From positions 64,822-128,821 of the forward strand of contig DF236967.1 of assembly GCA_000708835.1 (NCBI GenBank): a stretch of DNA of 64,000 nucleotides, in the 5' to 3' direction. Positions 10,794-24,200 of the stretch are shown one piece after another; within the stretch, counting starts at the first letter, position 1, and the number at the start of each line of letters is the position of its first letter. The stretch comes from Klebsormidium nitens. Its lineage: Eukaryota; Streptophyta; Klebsormidiophyceae; Klebsormidiales; Klebsormidiaceae. The notes beneath the pieces were generated by a model. It saw only the letters and a program-made list of their open reading frames with translations. It was not told where the DNA came from and ran no database searches. Position numbers and translations under genes: made by a program.

Positions 10794-13700
10794 CTACCTC
10801 CGGCACAGGCTGGTTCCGCACCTCCCCCCTCCCCCCCCGACATACCGCCCGCCTCCTCTCGCACCCCCCCTGCCGCGCGCCCCGCTGTTGCTGAACAACA
10901 ACCCCCCCTTGTTGAGCACCCGGGTCCCAGTACGTACCGCGCCACCCCCGAAGTCGGACTCGTTGCTGGCACGTGCCTCCTCGTAGTCCAGCACGATCCG
11001 CTTGAGCGCCTGCTTCTCCTCCCGTTCCGCGTCGTCCTTTTTGCGGCTGCTGATGGCGAGCCGGCTGCTCGCGGGCACGATCAGCTCGCGCGTCTGCTGC
11101 TTGGCGCCGCGCCGGGTCACCAGCCGGAACGCCTTGCCCCCCGCCGGGGCGTCCGCCTCAGGGCCGGCGGTGGTTTCGCCCGGCTTCTGAGAGTGTGGGG
11201 AAGAGAAGCGTTGTCATCAGTGAAGCAGTAACAGTCGTCATATTTTTGACAGAGCTTTTTCTGTGCAGCCACCATGGGGCAAAACAACGCAGTACAGATT
11301 TGGCTTATGGTAAAGCCGTTTCAGTGACCTGTTGTGACGCCATTGACTGAGTTGCAATCTGAACCATGCCGCGAATCGGAGGCTGCGTCGCCCAAACGCA
11401 GCCACTTAATCTCATTACCTTTTCTCACTTCTCTTAATGTCTCTTAACTCGTTAACAAACTTCTTTTCCTTGACTTTTCTTCGACACTTCCTCTCATCGT
11501 AGTCATCGAGGAACACGGTGCAAAGACGTCGGGAGTGATACGCGGTCCCGCTTACCTGCGCTCCGATGTTGATGGGCATGGCCAGCTCCAGCGCGGCCCC
11601 TTTCCGCACCTCGAACTTGCGCGCCTCCACGCTCTCCTGGACCATCGCGCGCAGCTCCTTGTCAAACTCCGCCTCCTCTTCCGCGCTCACCGCGCGCTGC
11701 CGGACGCGCACGTACTCATCCCCCTCGCCCTCGGTGTCCTCTCCCCCGAAACCCGCCCCCGGTTCTTCTTCTGTGTCGCTCGCAGCCTTTCCCTCGTTCT
11801 GATCTTCCTTATCTCCCCCGCGCTCACTCTCGCTCCCGTCGTCGCTCTCGCTTTCCTCCCCCTCCCCCCACTCCCCTTTCGTATCGCCCTCCACGATACT
11901 GACTGAGCCGTCCGCGATCCGGCTTGCAATGGTCTTTTTGCGGCCTTTGGGGGCCTTCTCGGGCGCACCCGGGGGGATCCCCCGGGCAGCCTCTTCTTCG
12001 GCGAGCGTGGCCTCCTGGGCCTCCTGCTGAGTCACCGCTTGGAGGGCCATCTCCAACCGGGGCAGCCGGATCAGCTTGGGTCGCAGAGACGCCAGAGTGT
12101 CCTGCGCAGCCGAAATGCTTATGAGAGTACGCTCATACGCATATAGTTTTGCGGAGTGCTTATGATGACTTGTTCATGGGCTGTTGCGGAATGCGGAGCT
12201 AACGGAAATGGGAAATCCCTCAGTCCGCTGATTGCTAAGGTGGTGTGTGGGCACTTCGTGCTGAAAGTATCCGTAATTCTGACGGAAAACTTTGCAGAAA
12301 GTACCAAGTCTCTAACAACTGCGTGAGCGGACCAAAGCGCCACTTCTTCTGATTGCAATGAAGGAGCTTGGTTGATCACGAAGTGAGGGCTGCAAAGCTC
12401 ATTGAACGGCAGATAGGTGCAACAGAGCAGATGGGCGGCAAAGTAGCGTCGTATAAAGGCCTAACCCAGACTCATCGCCTTCCAACGTAATTATTCCAGC
12501 AAACCTGTCCGATCTGAAAGCGAGCTGGAGCTTGCAACACAAAAAACTCTTTTCAAGAGCTTTTCAGAGGGGCACTGAACATTGTTCTTAAGAGACGACA
12601 CTGATTTGCGACGGACTGAATTGACCACGTCAAGCCGCATCTGCGCCCCACCTGGAGGTCGAACTCGACGTCGAGCGGGATGGCGGCTTTGGAGAGGAGG
12701 TAGCGCTGGAAGTAGAGCAAGAACCGGTCGAGGCGGCGCTTGGCGGCGCCCCGGTCGAAGAACTGGCCGCACGTCTCCAGTAGCGTCAGGACCAGCCGGA
12801 TGCGAAACACGTCCCCCGGTGGGTCCAGCGCCGCCTCCTGCACACGCGAGGGAAAAGGAGGGACCGGTGAGAACAAAGTTTGGCAGTCGGGGCGCGGGCT
12901 GATAAGGTGAGGCGTGACCGCCTTAACGCAGCTCGGGCAAATTGTTGATTGAGAGGTCAACGGCTTTCGCCGAGTCTCGAGCCTTCGACGCGACAAAAAT
13001 ACGGCAACCCAACTGCAGTCTCTCTCAAATTGAAGTGGATTTGAGAACTGGGGCGAAACCCCCACAAAGGAGGATTGACTCCGGTGCTGTCCCAGAAATG
13101 GCATCCAACTTTGGACGTTTCTCTTGAAATAGAGCTGACGCGCCGACCGCAGAAGCCTATCTGGAGGGGCAGTCTGGATGAGCGGATCACGCTTGATGCC
13201 CTCCACAATCGATGAATTCAGGAATCAAGACCGTACCTGGACCGTGCCGACGCCGTAGTTGAGCATAAGGTAGAGCGTGTCGAAGACGATGGGCGAGTCC
13301 ACGATGCGGTAGTTGTACAGCTCCCCCAGGAACCGCATCTGCGCCACGCGCCGCTGATGGCGCGCCAGCCCGCCGCCCACGTCCTCCAGGCCCGCGCGGA
13401 TCTCCTCCAAGATCTGACAAACCAAAGAAGCGGAGTGTTCGTAGGGCTCCATATCTAAAGCGAGCAGTCCGCAGTCGCCAAAATGAACGGTGATGAAAGC
13501 GACAAAACGAACAATTTAAGAGCAGGTCTTAAGGGCGTATGTTCGTTGGAGGGGACATTGTGAAAGGAAGAAAGGGGAAGGAGAGTAAGAAGGAAAAAAC
13601 TCCCAATGGTGGATGTGTGGAAAGCAATTGAGTGGGCCAATGATATCCCTTTTCTCCCCGCCCCACACCAATCGATCTGCATGGCCATTGCACAGCGGAG

Positions 13701-16700
13701 TGCGGACGAGCAGAATCCTGATTACATTGTCAAAGTAAAAGTTCCAAAACCCTCCACCGGAGCGGCGTAAGTCGGACCCACCTGGTCGACGAGCGTGACG
13801 GGCAGGTCGTCGTGAAACTTGGTGAAGCCGGCCGCGAGCGACGCGACGAGGTGGATGTTGGCGTACTGGAGCTTGTGCACGCGGCCCAGCACCTTGGCCA
13901 CGTAGCCGGAGCACTCCCCCCACGGCAGCTTGCGCAGCTGACGCAGCACGCTCTCGATCGTCGATGCGCTCAGCTGCGTGTAGATCAGCCGTCGGATGTA
14001 CTGCGGAGGGCGGGGTTGGGGGAAGCGGAATCAGCCGGGTTTCGTGTGCACCGGATGTAGACGCCTGACCGAGCGGACTCATGAGGCAATAAGTCTTGGA
14101 AGGTTTGCAGTCTCTTTCGAAAACAGGAGCCGGGAGGAGCACACCGCATGACGAAGATGAGTTGACAACAAAAGCAGACGCTCGCATACGGTCCCGCCGA
14201 GCCGTCGGGACTCCACCCCGATGCACCTTCGCGCTAAAATTGGGTGTGAAAATGAGCTTATCAGAACCAGCAACACGCAACGTGGACTCCCGACCAGTCA
14301 CAACCATTCGCAGGCGCCAAACACACCGTTGCCGAAAGCAGCACTTTAAGCTCCAATATGTTAAAATGGAAAAGCAGCATAGAGCAGAGCATCGCGCCCG
14401 CACCTCCTGCAGCGGCGGGCGGTGCTTGACGACGGTTGCGGGGCGGTCGGGCGGCTTGCACTGGAAGAAGGCGTTGTCGACCATGGTGCTCTGGCGCGCG
14501 TCTAGGTTCTTGGCGTTCTTGAGCCGCATCAGGACGTCCAGCAGGTTGCTCATGCGGACGCTCGTGTCGGGCGTCCGGTACAGGAAGCGCCCGCACGACT
14601 CCAGCAGATGGCACGCCGCGTCGATGTTGCTGCCGCTCAAGTCGTCCAGGTAGGCCTGTGTAGAAGGACGGAAACAGCGTCAGGCTTTGAGAAAATTGAG
14701 CAACGAGAGTCGAGGGCTCTTCGCCGATGACAAACAGCTTGAACCGCCAGAAACTTTATTCAACAGTACGTTTGCAATGCGACAAAACGTACTATCCATA
14801 ATGCTGCAGATACGAATCAGCGGGCGTTAAGCAAGTGAGAGGGTGCCTTGCGCACACATAGCTTTTAGTTTTAAACTGCTAGCTACTGTTCTTTGTCGCC
14901 ATTGCACCGAGAGCGAGGTTAATCGCGAGGAGCAGGGGCTTCAGGATTCTGGTGCTTGTCCGGTCCAGCGGAACAGGAAGTCTCACCCTGAGGCACGTGA
15001 AGATGAGGCTGGGGGGCGCGAGCTTAAACTTGGCCAGCTCGCCGAGAAAGTGCACGTTGCGGATCTTCGTCTCGATCTTGGACTGGTCCTGAAAGAGCAA
15101 ACGTCCGAGACCAAGAGTCAGGACGCGCCAAGTCAACACGTATAGTCCTCACGGTGAAGATAGCCGGGATACGGACGCTCTCGTTATTGTGGCCTATGGA
15201 CCAGAAAAAAACTGCTTAGTCGACTTGAAAAGAAAAGCCAGTACCTTGTGAAAACGTGCCCAGACTAAAAAGTCCTTTGAAACCTTCAAACTTTGCAGAC
15301 CAGCCTCCATCGAGGCACCATACTATCCCGACAAAACCATCGACATTTGCGCCGTCTAGTTTGGCAAGAGGGTAAAAATGGGCTTTTTCTCCATTTCGCT
15401 TCGACTTTGAAAGAAAGCAAGCCGTCAGCTGGTTGACGAGGAACATGAAACGAACGCAAAACAGGGATAGGACAAACAAATCTTTCAAAAGCGAACTTGG
15501 ACAACGGGGGGATACTTCGCACCTTTTTGGGCAGCAAGAAGTTGAACTCCTCCTCGAGCATGGCCAGCAGCATGGGCGCGACGTCCTTCATGACGGACGC
15601 CAGCGTGGCCGCCAGGCGCGTGTAGTACGGCACCAGCTCCAGCGCAGTGCGCGGCACGGCAAACAGCGCGCGCACCAGCTTCTTGCGCGTGCCCTTGCTG
15701 TTCAGGTAGCACACCTCCACCTGCGCACAGCGGCCACGTGGGGGGGAGATAAGGTGGAGTGGCGGGTGCGAGGGAAGGGCTTTGTCAGGGGGAGATGACG
15801 GAACGGGCTTCTGCCACCTGTCTGGGGCTCGGCTTGAGATGGCGCACATGCCCGGCGTTGTCCGGAGGCCACTGTCTTACCTACACAATTGGAGAGAGCA
15901 CCGGACGTCGGAACACGGCAAACGAAAGCGTCTGCACGCCCGTTGGGTCGCCTGTCTGAGTGGTCACTGACATTGGTAGCATCAGGCCCTAATGAGAGTC
16001 AATAAACTCCTCCTGTGTAGGAATCCAAAGTATCAGAACCAGCTTTTTTAACAAAACCATAATAATGTCGAAATAATTTCCGTCGTCCTCATCTGTCCGA
16101 AGCCATTCCTGGAAAGGCCAGCTACGCCGGAAAAACGAGCCCAATCCGTGCATCACCGGACGGCCACTCACCGCGATCTGGTCGACGAGATCCCTGCTGC
16201 CCGCCTTGGGCAGCCGTTGCAACAGCGCCTCCAGCGCCGCGTTGTCCTGCGCATTCTTCAGCCCCTTGTCCTCCCCCTCGGGGGCCTCCTTCTCGCCGCT
16301 CGCGCCCTTCTTGTCGGGGGACCCCTTCTCGTCGCCATCCGCGGCCTCGCCAGCGTCCGACTGCGAGAGATGTTCGGAACGCTCTCCTCAGCTTTCAGAT
16401 CAATTGGTGATGGTTGCTTATATTGGTGGTTCTTTCTCCTCAATATGTACTGCAGTCCCTGCGTCTGAGACGTAGCCACAAAGCTCGACAAAGTCGAACG
16501 AATGGACCAAGAAGAGGCTGACGGAATGCAAGCAAGGCATGAGGTAAGAGGCAATGTGACCATTGTCCGCTGCTTTGATCAAACGGCGTCCTCTCTTGAC
16601 GCATCACAGACGGTCCTGAGCTCTGCCGGAGACCCTCACCTTGGTCGGCTCTTCTGCTTTTGGCTCGGCCTCGCCCAACAGAACCGCAGGTACGAAAGCT

Positions 16701-19700
16701 CTGCATGCAGAGCACAATAAAACAGCTCGAGACTTTCCTCGACCCGTTTTAGCGAGTCTGTCTGCTGAAAGACAGACAGACTCGGGCCTTCAATCTTAAG
16801 GCTCCTTCTGCCATGAAAGAATCCACAATTTACAGTCACTCAATATGCAATTCCTCATACAGGAGCATTGACGCCCCCGCACAGCACCATTCCTGGCTCT
16901 TACGAACCATCGCTCGCCTCCCCAACAGAACAAACAATCACGAACATTGTACCCCGATCAGCGGCTCAAAGACAATCAATGACGATGTTCGACAAGGCTC
17001 GGCTAAAACTTTACCGCAGGTCCGGCAGGTCTTCATAGAAGGTGCGCATGTCCTCGTCGTCCCAGATCGGCTCCGGCCCGGCGGGCTCCTTCCCGGCAGG
17101 GGCCACGCTCGCGGCCGGCCCGCTCGTCACCCGGGTGGTGTCGTCTTCCGGCAGATCAGGCGCCGGCCGCTCGAGCAGTTCCGCCAGGCTGCGAGAAACA
17201 GCTAATGACGTCAGCATATTCAAAGAATGACGTCAGCCGATGCGGCTCTCTCTCCCCCATGCTGCCATGGGGGAGTCTCAGATCTGGCCCGCGGCTGCAT
17301 TTGACAGTGTTCAAAGGGTTTTTGACGTGGTCGTTCTCTCCTTTCTCGATTGAAAGGCCGAAGCAAAGACGTGCTTACGAGGAGAGGGTGCGCAGGAGCT
17401 GTTCGTAGGCTTTGCGCTGCTTCTCGTACGCAGCGGTCGTCTCCTCGCTCAACTCGCCCTTGGAAGTCATGACGGCCGCGTTCTCGGCCTCCAGCGCGCG
17501 GAGCGACTGCAGAAGTCCGATCGAGGGTTGAAACTTCGGACGGGAAATTTTGAATACATCAGACCGGAAAGGCAATTGACAGGTCAGTCAGAGAAAGAGC
17601 GAAACAATCAAGGATTTCTTTCGGATGCAGATTGCCATCAGGGGCCTTAGACAGGATGGCTTGACCGCGAACATGCTGAACTCTTTCCCCCACAAGACAC
17701 TGGCACTTCCGAAGGGGAAAGAAGTGAAACAGCCGCTTCTGGAGTCTCCTCCAGACACGATCAACACCCACCTTATGTTCCGAGAGCAGCAAAGCTTCCG
17801 CTGCCGTGTAGAAGGTCCCGAGGTGACCCAGGATGCTCGCGCACTCTGCCTCTGTTAAGACGGGAGGGGAGAACTGCCAAGAAGGGGTGCCATCATCAGA
17901 AAAGAGAGCCTAAGGTTTTCGGCAACTTGATATATCGTCCGAGACCCTTGACTCGTCCAAATCAATACCGCGCCTCCGCTCCAATTACACTCGCGAAAAG
18001 GTATTGTACAATTCATACTTGATGTCCGGCCACAAGAGATCAGCTGGATTGCAGATTGCTACACTTAGGATGGCTAATGGTGCCATGAGTACTTGACAAA
18101 CTGCATTCGCCTCGTAAGAGCAGAAATCCATGATGATCAGCGAAGGGGGCGGAGGCTTAGAGGAGCTTTCAAAGTAGAGGTCATCTCAATGAAAGAGAGA
18201 AACAAGTCCCGACAGCGGGCAGAGAGCGATATGTGAATTATTCAAACTCAACACTGTGCCAGCATAACGTCCACAAATGGCATGCTCACTGAATCTGGCG
18301 TATCCACAAACTGCATGCTCACCGGTCCTGGCGTGTCCTTCGTTGCATTCGATGACAGCCGCAGCGGCTCCTTTGCTTGCTTCAGAAACGCCACGAGAAG
18401 GGTCCCCGCCGCCTGGGCCGCGTCCCTGTCCTTTGCCTGGTCGGGCTTGGCCAGCTCCTTTATGACCCCAACTAGAGCGGCGGAGTCTGTGACCACCCCA
18501 GCGATCAGAAGTTCTGTCAGGAGGCGCAGGGCCGTCCGCCGCTTGCTGAGGCGTGCGCCTTTCTCTTCGGCCTCGGGGGCGCCCTTTGGGGGTGGGGCGA
18601 AGATCTTGAGCAGCGCCTCGAGCAGCTGGGGGGTGAAGTGCTTGTAGCGGATGTGGAGCAGGGAACAGACCTGAGGGCCGATAGGGCCCTCTTCAGTCCA
18701 GATGATAACGAGACTTTAACGAGGATTCTACGATTCCAAGGGCTCAGAGAGTGTCTGATCGTCTGTCAACCATGACTTCACTTGTTTAAACCGCTTCTGG
18801 ACGCATCTACTCGAGGAGGCATTGGATACTGCCAGACGGTGGGGACAAGACACGCATAGAAGAGATCGTGGCGGTTGTTGAGAACATTGTCGCTTCGTCC
18901 TGGAACATCAAAGAAAAGACAAATAGTAGCTTGCGCACCTGTACCGCCGCATCGATGTCTGCCGTCTTGAGCTTGGCCTCCACGATTGCTGCCACTGCTT
19001 CGCTGAGATACTTGCTGAGGTTTACCGACTTCAGCTCTTCCAGCAGGCTGGGCCGTGTCTCTTCGCTGACGGCTCGCAGCTTCTTGATGGCGGCAGTGTT
19101 GCGCTTCACGCTCGAGTCGAGGCTGCGGAAGAAGCTGTCATCTGCAGAGGATGGAAGATGTCAAAGCTAATTTTCAGAACTCGGGTTACCAAGTGCCAAT
19201 GAATGAAAGAGTCAAGGGTTGAAAAGAGGTTTCCTCTTTAAAGTTTCGAGACAATATGTCGCCCCTCATGACAAGGAAGCTGTGAGCTGGACGCTCGCAT
19301 GCTGAATGATGGCTAGCTCCAAGAGAGTGCAACAGCTGTGACTATACATCCACAAGTAGTTGGACCTGGCCAAACAGATCACCAGGCCAGGGATGCCTAC
19401 GGAAAGCAGGGAACAGGCCCTCAGAATCAGCGAACACTGATCCGGCAAGTATCATTCACCATCTTTGTTTCCCTGTCATGTCGCACGTCCTTGGAGCGCT
19501 TTCACACCGCCAAGGAGCCGATTAACACTGCGGAGCGGTACGAGTTTGAACGGGGCCGTTTCAGTGAACAGGATAGAAGGAACGATGTTATGAAAATCAT
19601 ACTTCCTTCAAAGCCAACTTGGACTTGTTTGTGCCATTGGTGTGCGTCGAACAATCAGTTGCTGAGCTCACCGGGTCGCTCCGGCTTCAGATTGGTCTCT

Positions 19701-19957
19701 CTGAAAACCTGCTTTCTCCGGCGGCTCTCCTCTGCTTCCTCTGATCGCTTTGCAGCATCCTGAAGCAAGAGAAAGACAACATCATTCCAATTCTGTTCAA
19801 GTTCTTGATGTGTCAGGTGCTCTAGATCACAGCGACTGCAAGAACTGGGTACCCTTTTGGACTCGATACCCATCCTCCTCTCGGGCCTCACCCTCTCTTC
19901 CATGTCTGTCCCTCGTGTCCCCTCAATGGGTGCTGCTCCATCTTTTGCATTCGCCAT
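10794..19957 (-). CDS. UPF2: UPF2, nonsense-mediated mRNA decay regulator
   Basis: Scaffold that joins UPF3 on exon junction complexes to the helicase UPF1 in nonsense-mediated decay. Exons: 19957-19892, 19759-19672, 19141-18939, 18670-18323, 17873-17772, 17506-17379, 17188-17015, 16700-16640, 16360-16172, 15720-15523, 15088-14987, 14655-14404, 14000-13782, 13413-13237, 12837-12652, 12101-11556, 11186-10794. Every junction keeps the frame, giving 1143 aa, close to the plant length (about 1180). Landmarks: NTAAIKKLRAVSEETRPSLL and SEAVAAIVEAKLKTAD (first MIF4G), RAFVPAVLLGEAEPK before the second, YLNSKGTRKKLVRALF, ETKIRNVHFLGEL, ESCGRFLYR, LRQLRKLPW, RFLGELYNYR and ETCGQFFDRG across the second and third MIF4G. 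A strongly acidic stretch follows, then the UPF1-binding C-terminus (FDKELRAMVQES, AKQQTRELIVP, KRIVLDYEE). The Gly/Arg-rich tail after VLDYEE is uncertain, because a possible GTACGT donor lies inside it. Confidence 0.95.
16753..16784. repeat. Hairpin in UPF2 intron 7
   Basis: CGAGTCTGTCTG is followed 8 nt later by its exact complement CAGACAGACTCG, a 12-bp perfect stem inside the intron between 17015 and 16700. Confidence 0.85.
17252..17275. repeat. Hairpin in UPF2 intron 6
   Basis: CTCCCCCATG, a 4-nt loop, then CATGGGGGAG: a perfect 10-bp stem. Just beside it (about 17204-17237) the sequence AATGACGTCAGC occurs twice, each carrying the palindrome TGACGTCA, a classical bZIP core. All of this lies inside an intron. 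Confidence 0.8.
18271..18334 (-). repeat. UPF2: Two 33-bp tandem copies of the UPF2 exon 4 donor
   Basis: The exon 4/intron 4 junction is repeated with a 33-bp period. Both copies carry GTGAGCATGC, at 18322 and 18289. Use of the distal donor would add 11 codons in frame (VSMQFVDTPDS) to the end of exon 4. Confidence 0.8.
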
Positions 19958-21211
19958 GGCAGGAAGTGAGGCACCCAAGGAAAACTAAGACTTCCTGGCC
20001 GCTCAATTTCCTGTAAGAGTTGCAAGAGAAAAGTTAGATGTTTGCAGAACGTCTCAAAAGGCTCAAAAAGGGTGGTACTCATTTCTGATCTAATGTCTAG
20101 ATGGTGCATGTTTCTGCTTGTCAAACGTCTCCGCTTTGCAATTAGAGCCGTCGTGAGATCTGATGGTAAGTACTAGGTCGCACTGCCACTAAAAAACCTT
20201 TGACAGAAGTGATCGAGAAGCTGTCCCCAGAGTAGGACTGATGACTATTTTCAAGATGCGCTTTCTGCAAGTATCTTACTGCCGATTGGATGCTGTCCTG
20301 TTTAAACGCCGTAATCTATACAAGAAAAGAGCTTGGGAAGAACCAAGGGAAAGTGGTTGACCTCTGGGATTGCAGACCTGGCGATAAAGTACCAGAATCA
20401 GAGCGACAAACTTATGAAATGAATCCTGTAGCCACTTCGAAGTGGGGCACTTACTCATTCTCATCTGACACCACCACCTTGCATCAGCAAAGACCATGGT
20501 TGTGGGCCCAAATTCCCTCTGGACACTGCTTCAGAAGCTTGTTTTCTGGCTGTTTGAGCTGGTTGCTGTTTGCAATGCCGCTTACAACGGAGTGGCACTG
20601 GTCGAGTTGAAAAGAGTCAGATGCATGATTGGCGTGCATGAAAGTGCATTGTGACCTGCATAGAACTCAAAGGGAACGAGCAATGGTGCACTCCCGCCCT
20701 TTCCTGCTTGCTTCCAGACTGAAAGGCGTCCTTCGAACGCCTCAGGCTCAAGCAATGAGGCAAAGGGTGGCAGAGGGCCAGGGCAGAGGTGTGAAGTTTC
20801 AGGAAAGGTACCTCTCATGATTTGCCTGCTGACAAGTCGGTTAACCGTGCTTGTTATAATGGGAGGTTAGCGCGTCCGCAACAACCTCTTAATCCCCTCG
20901 CAAGCTGCAAGTAGTTTCAGATAACACTAGATGTTACGCAGGGTTTTGTTCTGGTTAGGTACACCTTGCATTGATCCATCTGGCCTTCTCTCACGTGCAA
21001 CATCTTGCAACAGAGCTCAGCTCGACCTCTCCAAGGTGTGCATGTCAGCTACACTTCACTGTGTTCACAGGGAGAGGACGGAAGGAGCGCAGGGTTGCAC
21101 GAGTCCGCCGTTGCCTTAACAAGCATGGAAGGGTTGTACGGCTTGTATTCTCACTGCCTGCAAGCGCCAGGCTGAAGCAGCGTGGTTGCTCGAATTCTGA
21201 ATCCATGCTAG
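19958..21211. promoter_or_regulatory. Shared upstream region of UPF2 (-) and the NDT carrier (+)
   Basis: This 1.25-kb stretch separates two divergent start codons and must hold both promoters and 5' UTRs. I see no convincing TATA box close to either ATG, and no extra exon that fits either protein. Confidence 0.5.
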
Positions 21212-24200
21212 ATGGCTTTCTTTCGAAATCTTACGGAAGAGCAGAAGACCAGTTTCTTCAATGCAACAGCTGGGGCCGGGGCAGGTGCGCCTATTTAGTT
21301 CGGACTGGTTGATTCGCTTGAACGCATTCTATTCTGGGGCTGCTTGTGCAGACAATTTGATCGTTTTTCCTGCACAGCACATGAAACTCTCATAAGAGCG
21401 ATCTTCTGCAGGAGCACCTATATAGTAGGTGAAAGTCGTCTTTGTGAATGTCAAGCCCATTGCTCGCCAAATGTTGCATGCCTTACACCTGACTTTTGGG
21501 ATTGCAACCATGTTATGTGTCTTTTAATTTGTCCCTCTTATCATGCTGTTACTAGTTGTCTGGTTTTGCGCCACCTTTAGCCATGGTAGACTGTTTATAC
21601 TTTCTGATAAATTCCCAGCACCATACTTCAGAATGCATCCATGGAAAATCGCATTGGGTTGAGAATGTCACTCAGTGGACTGCTTGCATATTCATTAGGC
21701 TCAGAAAGGAAGCTTTTTGTCATCTTCTGGAAAGCTTCTAATTGTTGAAGTTGGCTGGGATGGGGATTCTATGAGCATGAGATGCGAAAGTCCCATCAAG
21801 AATGTTTGGAATGTACTAAACCAAAGAGTGAAGGCATTTGCACGTTGCACTATGTACGATTCAGACTGGCGTGCTAAGTTGTGAGGTTTTCAGTGAAGGA
21901 ATTGGTTGATGATTTATTTAAGGGAATCGAGGAGAGCAGCACTGGCTCTGAGGATGGCCGTCATGACATTTTACCCATCGGCAGTGTTTGACCCCCATTT
22001 TTCTACTGCTGATTGCAGGAGCAATCGCCGCGACCTTTGTGTGCCCCCTCGACGTTGTCAAGACGAGGCTTCAAGTGCAGCGTCTGCCACGAGCTTCCGA
22101 TCCCAAAAGCACACTCTACAAGAGGGGCCTCCTTCATGGTGATTTATCAAAGTCCCTGGAATCTGCACTCAGACTCTCTGTGTAATCAAGCGTTTAAAAT
22201 CAGCTAGGCACTATGAAGTAACCAAAAAGTCAGCTGTTCACCTCAGCTTTCTTCTGTAAATTTGCACATCAAACTGAGTACTTGAAAGCCTCATCTTCTA
22301 GCCGTATGTCTTCTAAAATCATGCCTTCGCGTCCTCAGATACCACTTTCACAACTCTACGTGAGCCCTTTCTCCAATCTAGTACCATTATGCTAATCACG
22401 TTGAAGAGATGTGTTACTTCATGGAAGACCTCTGAGCTGTGTAACCCGTGCAGGTAGCATCAGGTCTATCCTTCGGGATGAGGGTGTCAGAGGGCTTTAC
22501 AGGGGTCTCGCTCCCACGATGGTCGCGCTACTTCCGAATTGGGCCGTAAGCCTCCCTTATCCATGTTTGATCTTCCCTTTCTCATTCCAACCATGCATCC
22601 AATGTCATTCTTTTGGCTCCTGTGCCTTTTTCCACAGTTGGTCCAAGAGAGCCTCTCACAAGAGGAGAGCACCTGTCTCTCATGGGAAGAATACCTTATA
22701 GACCCCGAATTTGGCGCAACTATCTCCGCAGGTCTACTTTTCAACATACGAGCAACTGAAGAGGTTCCTCACCTCAGAGTCATCAACATCAACGGTGTCT
22801 GGACTGAAGGAGGATGCAAACGGAGATATTCTGCGCAAACCGAACAGCATGTTGTCAAACACAATAGCAGCAGCTGGGGCAGGCACCACTACTATCGTGG
22901 TCACCAATCCTCTCTGGGTCGTCAAAACTAGGTGAGGCAGGAAATCATCCTGAAGTGTTGTTTAGTAGTGGCCTCTGAGTGTGATGAGGCACATCTGAAG
23001 GATCATGCTCACCAGGTGTCACATGCTTTGAGCATCTGACGTTTCAATCTGGATTCAACATGCAAAAGGAGGTGTTGGAGATGTAAAGTAGCAGCTTATG
23101 AATGTTTCATTGAGTGCGTCTGCATCGCAGGATGCTGAGCAGAAAGCCTGTGTTACGGTATACCCTTCGCCAGTCCACCTGTCAGGTCAAGAGGACAGAA
23201 AGGACTGACATTGTGAGGCAGGAATTATTTGTCAGGCACGATTATGCAGAAGACAACGACCTTTCTGACGTGTTGTTTCAGTTCCAATCAAGCGTCCCCT
23301 TGCTTGCAGGATGCAAACGCAGTCGCTTAGACCGGCCGGTTCTTCCATCCCATATACTGGCACCTGGTCAGCTTTATATCGTATAGCTACTGAGGAAGGG
23401 CTGAGAGGATTATACAGTGGTCTCGTCCCTGCGCTCGCTGGAATCAGCCACGTGGCAATACAGTTCCCCATGTATGAGTATATTAAGGAGGCATTGGCTG
23501 AGCGAGGTGAGAGGTTGTCTCACCCTTGGAAACGGTGGCTCCAGGCGCCATCAGGCAAGCCTAGTCTCCTGTTCTTCCACTCCTTCACCTATTGCATCAA
23601 TGTTTTCCTACTTCCATCATCTTGACAGTCACCTTCATCGTCTTTTTTCTGCGTCTGTACCTGCTCACACTTCGATCGCAAGCCTTGCTCCTCAAATTTG
23701 TCTTTTACTTCGCACCTGGTTTGATAAGTCACAATGTCAAGTGATTAAGTCGCCAGTAGCAGGTTCGATTTATTGTGGTCGTCTGAGGGGAAAACGTTGG
23801 GTCTAAGTCCGTCCGTTTCAAGTCTGTAGCGAGTCAGGTCGACGACTGCGCCGGGAGCCCAGGTGTCGTGCAATTGTTTCTTTGCAATCTCAGACAAGTC
23901 ATCTTGATGACGTTCCTGTTTGCAGAGGGCTCCAGCGTGGACCAGCTGAGAGCGGGCCCTTTGGCGGTGGCCAGTGCCGTGTCCAAGCTTGTGGCTTCCA
24001 CGATCACGTACCCGCACGAAGTGGTCCGGTCGAGGCTGCAGGAGCAGAGGCGGACTGCGGGGGAGGCATTGCAGTACAAAGGTGTTGGGGATTGCATACG
24101 CCAGGTAAGCTGTTGGACACGGCCCGCTTTTAGCAAGCTCGTTCTTCTGAATGTTCTGGTTTGTGAGGGTTTGCGAGCCTGAATAATCCGGTCACGGGCC

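Noticed and set aside
13516-14640. 374-codon open frame on the minus strand
   Set aside because: It is read-through of UPF2 exon 12 and intron DNA in one frame; family homology stops at the exon borders.
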